This document shows positions 14,325 to 23,155 of a stretch of DNA of 34,704 bases, one piece after another (within the stretch, counting starts at the first letter, position 1; each line of letters opens with the position of its first letter). The notes below the pieces were generated by a model. That model had not been told where the DNA came from. It was given only the letters and a program-made list of their open reading frames with translations, and made no database searches. Location: assembly GCA_945900735.1 (NCBI GenBank), contig CAMDJX010000007.1:1-34704 (forward strand), in the 5' to 3' direction. Position numbers and translations under genes: made by a program. This DNA comes from Acidimicrobium ferrooxidans DSM 10331 (GTDB lineage Bacteria; Actinomycetota; Acidimicrobiia; Acidimicrobiales; Ilumatobacteraceae).

Positions 14325-16105
14325 CGCAAATGTTGCAACGGCTTACGTTGCCCAAGCCGGAAACCGCAGAACCGCTGTTGTATGCGCGCCTGGTTGGCGA
14401 ATCGCGCGTTGTTCCCGACGGCGTGGTGCTGGCAAGCGGCGCACAGGTTTCGTTCGACACTTCGTTCGGTGTGTTCGCTGCCGGCCGCTGGCGCCGCGTC
14501 TCCACGGTTAATCAACTGTCGGTAGAGGTTCGTGCGTCGGGCATTGGCGTTGTTGAAGTGGTTGCGGTTACCGGCGCGCGCGAGGAAGTGGTGGCGCATG
14601 CGTCGCTGCCGCGCGGCGAGGGCGCACCAACCAGCGTTGTGCTGTCGCTAGAGCCACTGCAAACATCCAAACACGGCACCTATTTCGTTCGTGTTCGCGC
14701 TGACGGTGGCGAGGTGTGCATGACGGGCGGGCAGTGGATTACTGGCGATGCGCCCGCGCATGATGTGCGCCTATCGCTCTCCATCACCACGTTCAACAGG
14801 CAGGAGTACGTGCGAAAAACTGTGCACAACGTGCTGCAGCTGGAGTCCGAACTTGCCGCGCTTACGGGGCGCTTGCGCGTGTTCGTGGTGGACAACGCAC
14901 AGAACGTCACGTTTGACGCCGCACCAAATGCGCCGCTGCAAGTGGTGCCAAACGGCAACTTGGGCGGCGCTGGCGGCTTCGCCCGCGGCCTGATGGAACT
15001 GCGCAAGCAGGGTTGGGCAACGCACGTGTTGTTTATGGATGACGACATCACGCTCGAGCCCGAGGCGCTGGTGCGAACCATGGCGTTGTTTGCATTTGCG
15101 CGCGACCCGAAGTTGTGCGTGCACGGCGCAATGCTGAGCGAAGAGCGCCCATGGCTGCAGTTCGAGGCCGGCTCGGAATATTCTTTTAGGTCTATCTACC
15201 CGCTGCAGGCCCTGGGCCGCGAAGACGACTTGCGCACGCGCGAGCTTGCCATCACAGACGCGCCAGAAATTCCGTTTGATTACACAGCGTGGTGGTACAC
15301 CGCGTTTCCTATCAACATCACCAAAGACAACCCACTGCCCGTGTTTGTGCGTGGCGACGACGTTGGCTTCGGCTTGATGCACACCGGAAAGCACTCCATC
15401 ACGCTGAACGGCGTCATTGTTTGGCACGCCGATTTCGGCCTAAAGAACAACCCGTCTTCGCTCTATTACGAGTCGCGCAACTTGGCGCTTGTCGACACGC
15501 TGGTGTTTGACAAGCATCACTGGTGGAACCTTGCGTACCGTTTCATGTCGTTCGGTTTCCGCAACTTGTTCTCCATGCGTTACGCCTCAACTGAATACAT
15601 GCTGAAGGGGCTGAACGCGTTTCTTGCTGGGCCAGATGCATGGATGAAGATCAACCACGCCGCATTGCACGACGAGTTGCGTGTTTGCGCAGAAGAGCGC
15701 CCGCAACCATTGTCTGGCGATTTGTTGCTGATTGCGCCACGCCAACCGCGCCACAAAGTGCTGCGTGCGTTTGGCTTCTTGTTTGCACTGTTGCTTGTGG
15801 GCGGCTACCTCATTCCTCGGCCACTGCGCCTGCGTCGTCACGGCATTGGCCCAATTGATGCACGGGCGGTAGGCGTTGCCACCTTGCGCAATAGCATTTT
15901 GTACCGTCACGATCGCATTGCAGATGGCTACGTGGTGCAGCGCGACACCAAACGATTCTGGAAACTACTTGGCGAGGTTGCTGGCTCGATCGTGCATATT
16001 GCGTCTTCGTACAACCGTTTGAAGCGCGAGTACCGCGCGGCGTATCCGTTAATGGTCAGCGATGCTGCGTGGGAAGAGCGGTTTAGCGCTGCGCTGAAGC
16101 GCTAA
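14321..16105 (+). CDS. glfT2: Galactofuranosyltransferase GlfT2-like
   Basis: A 594-aa processive GT-A glycosyltransferase that extends a lipid-linked galactan using UDP-galactofuranose. It has an N-terminal beta-sandwich (about 1-145), a catalytic domain (about 150-400) and a C-terminal helical domain. Key residues match mycobacterial GlfT2: metal-binding Asp240-Asp241-Asp242 in LFMDDDITLEP, the acceptor-side acidic pair Asp346-Asp347 in VRGDDVGFG, and His369 in IVWHADFG. WWYTAFP and NGNLGGAGGFARG are also characteristic. A hydrophobic stretch at about 481-498 (RAFGFLFALLLVGGYLIP) may anchor it to the inner membrane face. The start overlaps the glf stop. The last 23 bases overlap the convergent SpoIID-fusion gene. 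Confidence 0.94.
   Translation: MTQMLQRLTLPKPETAEPLLYARLVGESRVVPDGVVLASGAQVSFDTSFGVFAAGRWRRVSTVNQLSVEVRASGIGVVEVVAVTGAREEVVAHASLPRGEGAPTSVVLSLEPLQTSKHGTYFVRVRADGGEVCMTGGQWITGDAPAHDVRLSLSITTFNRQEYVRKTVHNVLQLESELAALTGRLRVFVVDNAQNVTFDAAPNAPLQVVPNGNLGGAGGFARGLMELRKQGWATHVLFMDDDITLEPEALVRTMALFAFARDPKLCVHGAMLSEERPWLQFEAGSEYSFRSIYPLQALGREDDLRTRELAITDAPEIPFDYTAWWYTAFPINITKDNPLPVFVRGDDVGFGLMHTGKHSITLNGVIVWHADFGLKNNPSSLYYESRNLALVDTLVFDKHHWWNLAYRFMSFGFRNLFSMRYASTEYMLKGLNAFLAGPDAWMKINHAALHDELRVCAEERPQPLSGDLLLIAPRQPRHKVLRAFGFLFALLLVGGYLIPRPLRLRRHGIGPIDARAVGVATLRNSILYRHDRIADGYVVQRDTKRFWKLLGEVAGSIVHIASSYNRLKREYRAAYPLMVSDAAWEERFSAALKR
16083..16105. terminator. Symmetric hairpin holding both convergent stop codons
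   Basis: TTAGCGCT (16083-16090) and AGCGCTAA (16098-16105) form a perfect 8-bp inverted repeat around a 7-base loop. The left arm begins with the TAA (read as TTA) of the minus-strand SpoIID fusion; the right arm ends with the TAA of glfT2. Two flanking G-U pairs could extend it. It could pause or end both transcripts but lacks a T tract, so classical intrinsic termination is unlikely. Confidence 0.5.
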
Positions 16106-18443
16106 GTATCGCAATCCACGTTTGGTAATTAATTGCACCAGTTTGTTTGAAGCCAACTGATTTCTGGAAGCGCTTCACCAGCCTGGTTGTGGCTGGGCCA
16201 AAGTTGCCGTCTGCTCGTAGTTTCACGTTCATCACGCGGCCAAGTGCGGTTTGCGCAGTCTTGATGCTTGCGTGCTTGGTGCCTTGCTTCAGCACGATGG
16301 TCGAGCTATTGATGCCCAGCAATGTAAGGACAACATCGTCTGCCGCGCCGTCTACTGCAAACACGTTATTGGTCTCGACGGTTCGCACAGCGGCAACTGT
16401 TCCCTTGCCGTAAACGCCGTCAACGGCAATGCGTTTCTTCTTTGGCAAGTTGAGATAGGTGTTCAGCGCAGTTTGCAGGGCTTTCACGTTGTCGCCGCGG
16501 TCGCCCGGGGCCATTGGGGTGCCAAGCGGCAAAATGGTTGCGACGCCACTGGTGATGATGCCTTGCGCGCGCAATGCATCCAACTGTGCGCGAATGAACA
16601 ACGTAAATTCGGCTTTGCCGGTGTTGGTGAGGTGCACATCGTCGCTGAACCAGCGCGATTGTGTTGGTGCCGAACTTGCGGTGTTCCAGTCGAGCACGGT
16701 CACGTTGGGGTATGCGTTGGCGGCGTTTGCTAAGACGGCATTAGACAGGCTGTAGTCGCGCGAGGTGCGGCGGGTAGAGAGGTTGATGAACACAATGCGT
16801 TGCACGCCTCGCGCGTTGAGTGCATTCACCACTTGGTCTACGTCTTGTTGCAACGTGTTTGGGTCGTCGTTGTAGCCAAGTTGCACGATGGCAATGTTCG
16901 GATATTTGTCGGGTGCAAGCGCATTGATTACGCCAAGCGCGTCGGGCTGGCCAACCGATGCCGCAACACAGCTTGGGCCAACCATGCATCGGTTTGAAAG
17001 CGCCTGATAATTCATGGTGGGGTATGCGGGGGTAATGACGGCGGTAAATGCGCTGGCAATACTTTCGCCAACCGAGTCGCCAACGAAGAGGAACGAACCC
17101 ACTGGCGCCGCGTCGTATGGCGCGCCAGATACACCGGTGGTTTCAAACCATGGAGCCGGAATGTCGAATGTTGTCTTAAATGTCCAGCCGCTCACATTCA
17201 CTGTGGATGCGGTGCCATTGATTGCAACGCTGGTGGCGTATCCGTTCCAGTCGGCGCCAAGGCCGTCGTGTGTGGTGACAACCGAAGTGAGCGTGCCAAT
17301 TTTTGGGTACTTGGCCACCAACTGCGCAGCAGAAATAACTCGTGTCCATACCAACAACGAATTCACGGGGTCGCTTGCCAAGTCGCCCGCGTCAACTTGC
17401 GCGGGGAATGTTCCGCCCGCAGTTCGGCCGCCGTTGCTGCTGGTGAATTCGGTTCGCGAAGGCGTGCCCTTCGGCGTCATCATCACCAAACTTGCGGTCT
17501 CGGCTATTGCCTGATCGGTGTATGGGTGTTCGAGCGAAATAGGTGTGGAGTTCAGCGACTCGCGCAGCATTGCGCCGCCGTACACCTGGCAGTCTTGCGA
17601 GTCGCACGTGCGGGCAAGGCCCGCGTAACGGTTTTCTGTTGCCGAATACGAGCGCGCCGCCACAGCCTGTGCTCGAAGCGCGTTCATGCCAGCGCCGCCC
17701 GCAGCAGCGCCCCACTCGGCAGGCGATTCGCGCGGCACAACACCACGCAAATACGTTTCGATCGGCAGGGCATTGATAGTTCGGTTTTCGCCCTTGGTGT
17801 TATTCACCGCTCTAATTTCGCCGCGGTAATACCTAATTTTGTTTCGTCCGTTGGTGCGCGGTTCGCACAAACCAATGGCAGTTGAAGCTGCAGAGGCCGG
17901 GTCGGCACTGGTGATAGTGGTGAACGATGCAACAGTTGCCACGTCGGCAACAACGGTGAAACCCTCACTGCCTGGGTCGGTTGTGCTGGTTGGGCATTTG
18001 CGTTCCATCGAGCCCCACACGCGATACACGCGCTGCGAAATCTCGCGCGCAACGAGCGACACCCAGGTGCGGCCGGGTGCTGGGTCTTGCACAAAAATTG
18101 CATTACCCGCATCGGCTACTACCGCGGTCTGGGCATCATTCATTGCACTCAGCCACACCGTCATTTCTTGGCCGGGGTTAGAGAGTGGGGCAATGACGTT
18201 GCCAGTTGGGCCGCCGTAATAGAAGTCGAGAATTTGCTGCCACGACCAGCCGTAAGTGGTTGCCCACCCGTACGAACCGTATTGGCTCATGCCACGGCCG
18301 TGGCCGTAACCACGACCATTCACCACAATGGCGTTCGGCAACATTCCGTCGTCTGCGCGCACCACCGCACTTGGCACAAGCGCCGCCACCATGCTGATGA
18401 CGACAATGCCAATAGCGGCAGAAATTTTGGGGGGTATGCGCAT
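16083..18443 (-). CDS. Secreted SpoIID/LytB - SGNH hydrolase - double peptidoglycan-binding fusion
   Basis: A 786-aa exported protein. Residues 1-31 form a signal peptide (hydrophobic AAIGIVVISMVAALVPSAVV, likely cleavage near VVRA). The motif NGRGYGHGRGMSQYG (42-56) and a SpoIID domain (about 205-430) follow, with IETYLRGVVPRESPAEW including Glu239, the counterpart of the SpoIID catalytic Glu, and ALRAQAVAARSYS. An SGNH/GDSL hydrolase (about 448-630) is complete: GDSV (Ser457), QLGYND (Asn525) and DDVHLT (Asp601/His604). Two PG_binding_1 repeats end the protein (about 645-710 and 718-785, each with a DGxxGxxT core). SpoIID proteins cleave denuded glycan strands and SGNH domains often de-O-acetylate, so wall-glycan remodelling is likely. 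The organism need not sporulate. Start is ATG 18443 with AGGAG 12 bases upstream. Confidence 0.92.
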   Translation of the reverse strand: MRIPPKISAAIGIVVISMVAALVPSAVVRADDGMLPNAIVVNGRGYGHGRGMSQYGSYGWATTYGWSWQQILDFYYGGPTGNVIAPLSNPGQEMTVWLSAMNDAQTAVVADAGNAIFVQDPAPGRTWVSLVAREISQRVYRVWGSMERKCPTSTTDPGSEGFTVVADVATVASFTTITSADPASAASTAIGLCEPRTNGRNKIRYYRGEIRAVNNTKGENRTINALPIETYLRGVVPRESPAEWGAAAGGAGMNALRAQAVAARSYSATENRYAGLARTCDSQDCQVYGGAMLRESLNSTPISLEHPYTDQAIAETASLVMMTPKGTPSRTEFTSSNGGRTAGGTFPAQVDAGDLASDPVNSLLVWTRVISAAQLVAKYPKIGTLTSVVTTHDGLGADWNGYATSVAINGTASTVNVSGWTFKTTFDIPAPWFETTGVSGAPYDAAPVGSFLFVGDSVGESIASAFTAVITPAYPTMNYQALSNRCMVGPSCVAASVGQPDALGVINALAPDKYPNIAIVQLGYNDDPNTLQQDVDQVVNALNARGVQRIVFINLSTRRTSRDYSLSNAVLANAANAYPNVTVLDWNTASSAPTQSRWFSDDVHLTNTGKAEFTLFIRAQLDALRAQGIITSGVATILPLGTPMAPGDRGDNVKALQTALNTYLNLPKKKRIAVDGVYGKGTVAAVRTVETNNVFAVDGAADDVVLTLLGINSSTIVLKQGTKHASIKTAQTALGRVMNVKLRADGNFGPATTRLVKRFQKSVGFKQTGAINYQTWIAILSASAQR

Positions 18444-18513
18444 GCTGAAGTTGGTCTCCTCGCCCGCTTAGACAACAGTCTACCGATAACAATCGGCAGG
18501 AAGAGGGCAGGCT

Positions 18514-19410
18514 TTAGGCCGTCTCGCTCACACTTGGTAATACATCGCGTTGTTGCACGACAACGCCAAGTAGCACGAGGGAAATCCCCATGTATTCGAT
18601 GAGTGTTGGTTTTTGATCAAGAAAAAAGAAACCGAACACCACTGCAGTTACGGGCAGCAATGCAAGCAAAACCGAAAATCGTCGCACAGGTATTTTGCGC
18701 ATGATCGATTGCTCGATGCCGTAACCAAGTGCATTGGAAAAAAGCCCAACAAGCAGACACAATCCAAGAATTGAAGGCGACGACCATGCAGGGCCGCTTT
18801 GCGCAGCGCCGAAAGGTGCAATAACTACGGCGCCAATTGCTAAGCCAACGCCAAGGCCAGCAACGCCGCGGTCGAGCTGCGCAACTTTGGAACCAATCAC
18901 GATGTATGCAGCCCAGCACGCCGAAGCAAGGAATATGTAGAGAAGCCCAAGCGGTTCGCTGCCAAGCTCGAGCCCCGACAAGACCACAACGCCCAACGTT
19001 GCAAGGCCGAGTGCTGCGGCATTGCGCCGCGTTTTTGTCTGCCATGCGGCAATGCAGATTGGGCCGATGAACTCGATTGCTACGCCCTTGCCTAAATCCA
19101 GCCTGTCGATCGCAAGATAAAACGTGAGGTTCATAAATGCAACGGCAATGCCAAACGTTGCGGCCGACAACAACTCTGCGCGCGTCCATCTGCCGTGTTT
19201 GAGCAGGCGCGGCGCAGAAAACGCCAGCAAAATGAGCGCAGCCGCAATGACACGCAACCACGCAACACTTGCGGGGGCTAATTGATCGAACAAATTGACT
19301 GCGATTATCGCGCCAAGGTATTGCGCGGATGCAGAGAAGATGAAAAATACTTCCGGCGGCAAATTGCCAATCTGTTTTTTGGCGGAACTCTTTGTTGTTG
19401 CGCTACTCAC
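18514..19410 (-). CDS. EamA-family (RhtA-like) inner-membrane transporter
   Basis: A 298-aa protein with about ten hydrophobic helices forming the tandem EamA repeat, for example VFFIFSASAQYLGAIIAVNL, VAWLRVIAAALILLAF, GLATLGVVVLSGL and YMGISLVLLGVVV. The signature GIAVAFMNLTFYLAIDRLDL with GVAIEFIGPICIAAW resembles the RhtA threonine/homoserine exporter branch of the drug/metabolite transporter superfamily, so amino-acid or small-metabolite export is the best guess; the substrate is unknown. GTG 19410 is chosen because it overlaps the upstream aldolase stop (GTGA) and gives a normal-length protein. The open frame upstream is only a shadow of the aldolase gene. Coupling to the aldolase suggests a shared metabolite. 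Confidence 0.88.
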   Translation of the reverse strand: MSSATTKSSAKKQIGNLPPEVFFIFSASAQYLGAIIAVNLFDQLAPASVAWLRVIAAALILLAFSAPRLLKHGRWTRAELLSAATFGIAVAFMNLTFYLAIDRLDLGKGVAIEFIGPICIAAWQTKTRRNAAALGLATLGVVVLSGLELGSEPLGLLYIFLASACWAAYIVIGSKVAQLDRGVAGLGVGLAIGAVVIAPFGAAQSGPAWSSPSILGLCLLVGLFSNALGYGIEQSIMRKIPVRRFSVLLALLPVTAVVFGFFFLDQKPTLIEYMGISLVLLGVVVQQRDVLPSVSETA

Positions 19411-20222
19411 TCGAACAAGTCGGGGTCTGACGCACAAATTTCTTGGAACAGTGGTTGAAACTGAAACCAACCAGCATCGGCGAAGCCTGTCAGTTGCTGC
19501 GTGTACAGCGCCATGTCGTGGGGGATTAGTTTCGGCGTGCCAGCGGCCTCGGCCAACAGTTGTGCTTGGCAGCTGCGGTCCATTGTGATGAACCAAAATG
19601 CTGCAGCCTCCACCGTTGTGCCAACAGTAAACAGACCGTGGTTTTGGTGAATGGCTGCTTTGCCTGTTGGGAACTTGGAGATGATTTCCTCTGCTGCAGT
19701 TTCCTCGAAAACAACAGCGCCGCCTTGCTCGGCAATCAGCACGTGGTCGTCATAAAAGATGCACGAGTCTTGCGTAATTGGGTCGAGCTTGCGCCCAAGT
19801 GTGGACCACGCCTTGCCGTAGGTGGAGTGCGCGTGTGCCGCACCAATCACGTCGGGGCGCGCCTTGTGGATTGCATCATGCAAAACAAATGCGGCACGGT
19901 TCACCGGTTGGCTGCCGTACACCACTTCGCCTGCGTGATTAACCAAGATCAAGTCGCTTGTCTTCATGTGGCGGAAACTTTTGCCGAATGGGTTCACCCA
20001 AAAGTGATCGGTAAATTCAGGGTCGCGCGCCGTGATGTGCCCGGCAACGCCTTCGCCGTATCCCAGTCGTCCAAACACGCGCAGTGCAGCTGCAAGGCCA
20101 ACCTTGCGCGCCCTTCGCTCGTCTTCAACGTTGTCGTAGGTGGGCCTGCCAATTGCGGCAACGGCTTTTGGCGTCAGTTCAACGCCGTCAATCATCTTGG
20201 TGTGCTGTTCAGTGATGGCCAT
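19407..20222 (-). CDS. Class II aldolase/adducin-family protein
   Basis: A 271-aa zinc-dependent class II aldolase/adducin-fold protein. The metal ligands are visible as the His pair in GAAHAHSTYG and the later His in HQNHGLFTVG. The N-terminal GEGVAGHITARDPEF and NPFGKSFRHMKTSDLILV carry the conserved phosphate-loop region, though FG replaces the common P-S/T-G pattern. Family members cleave sugar phosphates such as fuculose or ribulose phosphate, or act as epimerases or decarboxylases; this longer form is often annotated without a proven substrate. Start is ATG 20222, divergent from the mutase gene with 52 bases between. It overlaps the following EamA transporter by 4 bases. Confidence 0.9.
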   Translation of the reverse strand: MAITEQHTKMIDGVELTPKAVAAIGRPTYDNVEDERRARKVGLAAALRVFGRLGYGEGVAGHITARDPEFTDHFWVNPFGKSFRHMKTSDLILVNHAGEVVYGSQPVNRAAFVLHDAIHKARPDVIGAAHAHSTYGKAWSTLGRKLDPITQDSCIFYDDHVLIAEQGGAVVFEETAAEEIISKFPTGKAAIHQNHGLFTVGTTVEAAAFWFITMDRSCQAQLLAEAAGTPKLIPHDMALYTQQLTGFADAGWFQFQPLFQEICASDPDLFE

Positions 20223-20274
20223 ATGGCAAGGCTAGCCATGCGTCCAAGCGGCCCATATCTCGTAGCCTGTACCA

Positions 20275-21861
20275 ATGGCCGAAACACCCTCACCCCGCCA
20301 AACCGACTCTGGGATCACCGTCGAGCCGCTGTACAACGACCAATCGTTGGCCGGCTTCGATACCCAAAGCCAGCTGGGTGCCCCCGGCAAGGCGCCATAC
20401 ACCCGCGGCATTTATCCAACAATGCACCGCGATCGTCTGTGGACAATGCGCCAGTATGCGGGCTTCGGCAGCGCAGCCGACACCAATCAACGATTCAAGT
20501 TTTTGCTCGAGGCCGGCCAGACAGGCCTTAGTTGTGCGTTCGACTTGCCAACGCAAATGGGTTACGACAGCGATCATCCTCGCGCTGCAGGCGAAGTAGG
20601 AAAAGTTGGCGTAGCAATCGACTCGCTCGACGACATGCGCACGTTGCTTGCCGACTTGCCTCTGGACAAAGTCACCACATCCATGACTATCAACTCCACA
20701 GCAGCAATTTTGTTGTTGATGTACGAGTTGGTTGCAGAAGAGCGCGGCGTACCAAGCACCGCCATTAGCGGCACCATTCAAAACGATTTGTTGAAGGAAT
20801 ACATTGCGCGCGGCACCTACGTGTATCCGCCAAAGCCTTCAATGCGCATCATCACCAACATTTTTGAGTACTGCGCGCAAAACGTTCCAAAGTGGAACAC
20901 CATTTCCATTTCCGGTTATCACATTCGTGAAGCCGGCTCTACCGCGGTGCAGGAACTTGCCTTTACCTTGTCTAATGCCATTGCCTATGTGCAGGCAGCA
21001 ATCGATGCGGGGCTGGATGTAGACGACATTGCATCGCGTCTCAGTTTCTTTTGGAACGGACACAACAATTTCTTCGAAGAGATTGCAAAGTTCCGTGCAA
21101 GTCGCCGCATGTGGCACGACATCATGACCAACCGATTTGGCGCGAAGAAGGAAGCAAGCAAACTGATGCGCTTCCACACACAAACCGGCGGATCCACACT
21201 GACCGCGCAGCAACCCCTCAACAATGTGGTGCGTGTTGCCGTGCAAAGCATGGCCGCAGTTTTGGGTGGCACGCAAAGCCTGCACACCAACGGCTACGAC
21301 GAGGCGCTCAGCCTGCCAACCGAAGAAGCCGCGCGCATTGCGCTTCGCACGCAGCAAATCATTGGCTACGAGAGCGGCATTATCGACACGCCCGACCCAC
21401 TCGCTGGCTCGTACTTCGTCGAGTCGCTGACGAACGAAGTAGAGCGCCTGGCATACGAATACATTGCGCGCATCGACGAGATGGGTGGAGCGGTGCAGGC
21501 GATCGAGGCCGGCTTCCAAATGGACGAGATTGAAGAGGCTGCGTACAGCTACACCAAGTCCATCGATGATCAGACTCGCGTGCTAGTTGGCGTCAACAAG
21601 TTCACCGTTGATAACGAGCCAGAGCCCAAAATCACGCCAGCAATACCCGGCTTGGAAAAGGGCCAGGTAGACCGCCTGTCTGCATACAAGGCAAACCGCG
21701 ACATGGCCAAAGTTGCCTCAACACTCGAAGCGTTGCGCGAAGCCGCAAAGGGAACAGGCAACATCTTGCACCCGATGAAAGATGCGTTGCGTGCAAACGC
21801 CACACTCGGCGAAGTGAGCGACGCGCTGCGCGATGTGTTTGGCGTCTATCGCCCAGGCTGA
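20275..21861 (+). CDS. Methylmalonyl-CoA mutase large subunit (catalytic barrel only)
   Basis: A 528-aa TIM-barrel subunit of an adenosylcobalamin-dependent acyl-CoA mutase. It ends at [13 protein letters not shown], right after the barrel, without the B12-binding domain; that must come from a separate small subunit not in this window. By alignment from memory with Propionibacterium MutB, Tyr61 (TMRQYAGFG) matches Tyr89 and Arg179 ([10 protein letters not shown]) matches Arg207. These residues select methylmalonyl-CoA; isobutyryl-CoA mutase has Phe and Gln there, and 2-hydroxyisobutyryl-CoA mutase has Ile at the first. The [10 protein letters not shown] and [16 protein letters not shown] blocks agree with the family. 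Start is ATG 20275. Product succinyl-CoA would enter the TCA cycle. Confidence 0.93.
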   Translation: MAETPSPRQTDSGITVEPLYNDQSLAGFDTQSQLGAPGKAPYTRGIYPTMHRDRLWTMRQYAGFGSAADTNQRFKFLLEAGQTGLSCAFDLPTQMGYDSDHPRAAGEVGKVGVAIDSLDDMRTLLADLPLDKVTTSMTINSTAAILLLMYELVAEERGVPSTAISGTIQNDLLKEYIARGTYVYPPKPSMRIITNIFEYCAQNVPKWNTISISGYHIREAGSTAVQELAFTLSNAIAYVQAAIDAGLDVDDIASRLSFFWNGHNNFFEEIAKFRASRRMWHDIMTNRFGAKKEASKLMRFHTQTGGSTLTAQQPLNNVVRVAVQSMAAVLGGTQSLHTNGYDEALSLPTEEAARIALRTQQIIGYESGIIDTPDPLAGSYFVESLTNEVERLAYEYIARIDEMGGAVQAIEAGFQMDEIEEAAYSYTKSIDDQTRVLVGVNKFTVDNEPEPKITPAIPGLEKGQVDRLSAYKANRDMAKVASTLEALREAAKGTGNILHPMKDALRANATLGEVSDALRDVFGVYRPG

Positions 21862-21869
21862 TCGCGGGT

Positions 21870-23063
21870 TTACAAGCTGTTTTGTTTGGCGACTTGCACC
21901 ATGATGGCGTCAAAGTCGCACTTGGAAAACAAGTCGGTGTAACCAAAAAGCGAGCTGTACCCGTATCCAATTGCCTGTTCGCCCATGCTGACGAGCGTGA
22001 TGATGGCTTGGTCTACTTTCGGAAATGATGCCTTCATTGCCGCATCAAGCTCCAGTACAACTTTTTTCATTTCGCTGTGTGTCTTTTTGTGATGTCGAGT
22101 GGCAATCAGGCATTCTTGTCGGAAGCGCAACCATGTTCGGCGGTCGGGGATTAGGCCGAAATCGAAACTGTCGGTCAGTCCGAAGTTGGGCTCCTTGGCC
22201 GAAGAAGCCGTACGTTTCGAATCGAGATTCTGTCGTTGAGTCGTACGCATCAGTTCGCTTACGGCATCGTTCATTAACGCTTCTTTGTCGGGGTAGAAGT
22301 TGTAGATAGAGCCGCTGGTAACACCCGACTTGCGCGCAATTCGAGAGATAGTTGCGCCGGTGAAGCCCGTCTTGCTCATCACTTCGGCCGTTGCATCAAT
22401 CAGCGCGTCACGCAGTGGGCTGCCAGTAGCCGACCTGATTGGTTTCGGCGCAACCGTCTTTCTTGGCTTTGATGTTGGTTTGGCCGCAAGGTACGCGTTA
22501 TGGATGCCATCAACGATCATTCTCATGCCGGGGTTAGAGCCCGTTACATACGATCGCAAGATAGAGCCGATGGCAATGGATGCGCCAAGCGCGACACCTG
22601 CTCGTGTGATCGAAGTGCTTTTGGGGTTTAGGCCTGCATCGTGTAGCCACTTGCTGACTTCGGCAATAACCACTTCTCCGACCACTTCATTTCGTTGAGC
22701 CATCACGACAAACTCGGCTCCAAGGCTCAATAGTCGCGAAGGCTTCTCAATCTGTGTGATCAGTTCGGTAGAGGGTTGTGTGCTCGGAGAAATAATTGCA
22801 TCAATCGTTTCGCGCACATGTGCCGCGAGCGCCGGTGCAATCACGCTCTCCCACAGCGCGATCAGCATCTCGTCGTTGTTTTCGTAGCGGCTGTAGACGG
22901 CGCCAGTAGTGAGCCCGGCACGCTTGGCAATCGAGCTGGTGGTAATGCCATCAAGGCCTCGATCGATTGCTTCTTGGGTAAGTGCCTTCATGACCGCGGC
23001 CGCATTGCGGGTGGAGCGCTCGGAAGTGGCTCGGCGGACTACTGGTGCGGGCTGTGTTGTCAT
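21870..23063 (-). CDS. Tandem (two-domain) TetR-family regulator
   Basis: A 397-aa protein made of two consecutive TetR units. The first helix-turn-helix is at about 42-60 (SSIAKRAGLTTGAVYSRY), followed by its helical ligand domain to about residue 195. A Lys/Pro-rich linker (TSKPRKTVAPKPIR) leads to a second unit with its own helix-turn-helix at about 239-257 (ISRIARKSGVTSGSIYNFY) and a second helical domain. Ordinary TetR proteins are about 200 aa and dimerise, so this looks like a covalent pseudo-dimer. The halves differ clearly in sequence, so any operator may be asymmetric. Start is ATG 23063. It is divergent from a secreted protein gene across 92 bases, which it may regulate. Its stop lies 8 bases from the end of the mutase gene. 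Confidence 0.9.
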   Translation of the reverse strand: MTTQPAPVVRRATSERSTRNAAAVMKALTQEAIDRGLDGITTSSIAKRAGLTTGAVYSRYENNDEMLIALWESVIAPALAAHVRETIDAIISPSTQPSTELITQIEKPSRLLSLGAEFVVMAQRNEVVGEVVIAEVSKWLHDAGLNPKSTSITRAGVALGASIAIGSILRSYVTGSNPGMRMIVDGIHNAYLAAKPTSKPRKTVAPKPIRSATGSPLRDALIDATAEVMSKTGFTGATISRIARKSGVTSGSIYNFYPDKEALMNDAVSELMRTTQRQNLDSKRTASSAKEPNFGLTDSFDFGLIPDRRTWLRFRQECLIATRHHKKTHSEMKKVVLELDAAMKASFPKVDQAIITLVSMGEQAIGYGYSSLFGYTDLFSKCDFDAIMVQVAKQNSL

Positions 23064-23155
23064 GGGCTCTTAATAATCATTTCTATTGTATATGATACGG
23101 TGTGCAAATAAGAATTGAATAGACCCTACTGAATAGGAACGAAGGGAAGTTTGGC
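23064..23155. promoter_or_regulatory. Divergent regulatory region with candidate TetR operator
   Basis: This A+T-rich 92-base region lies between the tandem TetR gene and the secreted-protein gene. It contains GTATATGATAC (23088-23098), a perfect 4-base inverted repeat around ATG, and a wider ATCAT (23076-23080) / ATGAT (23092-23096) pair. TATGAT at 23091-23096 is a plausible -10 box for the plus-strand gene. A direct repeat TGAATAG occurs at 23116-23122 and 23130-23136. AAGGGAAG at 23142-23149 is the ribosome-binding site for ATG 23156. Autoregulation by the TetR protein is an inference. Confidence 0.4.

Noticed and set aside
19411-19596. N-terminal extension of the EamA transporter frame
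   Set aside because: It lies inside the aldolase gene, is hydrophilic and atypical, while GTG 19410 overlaps the aldolase stop and gives the usual length.
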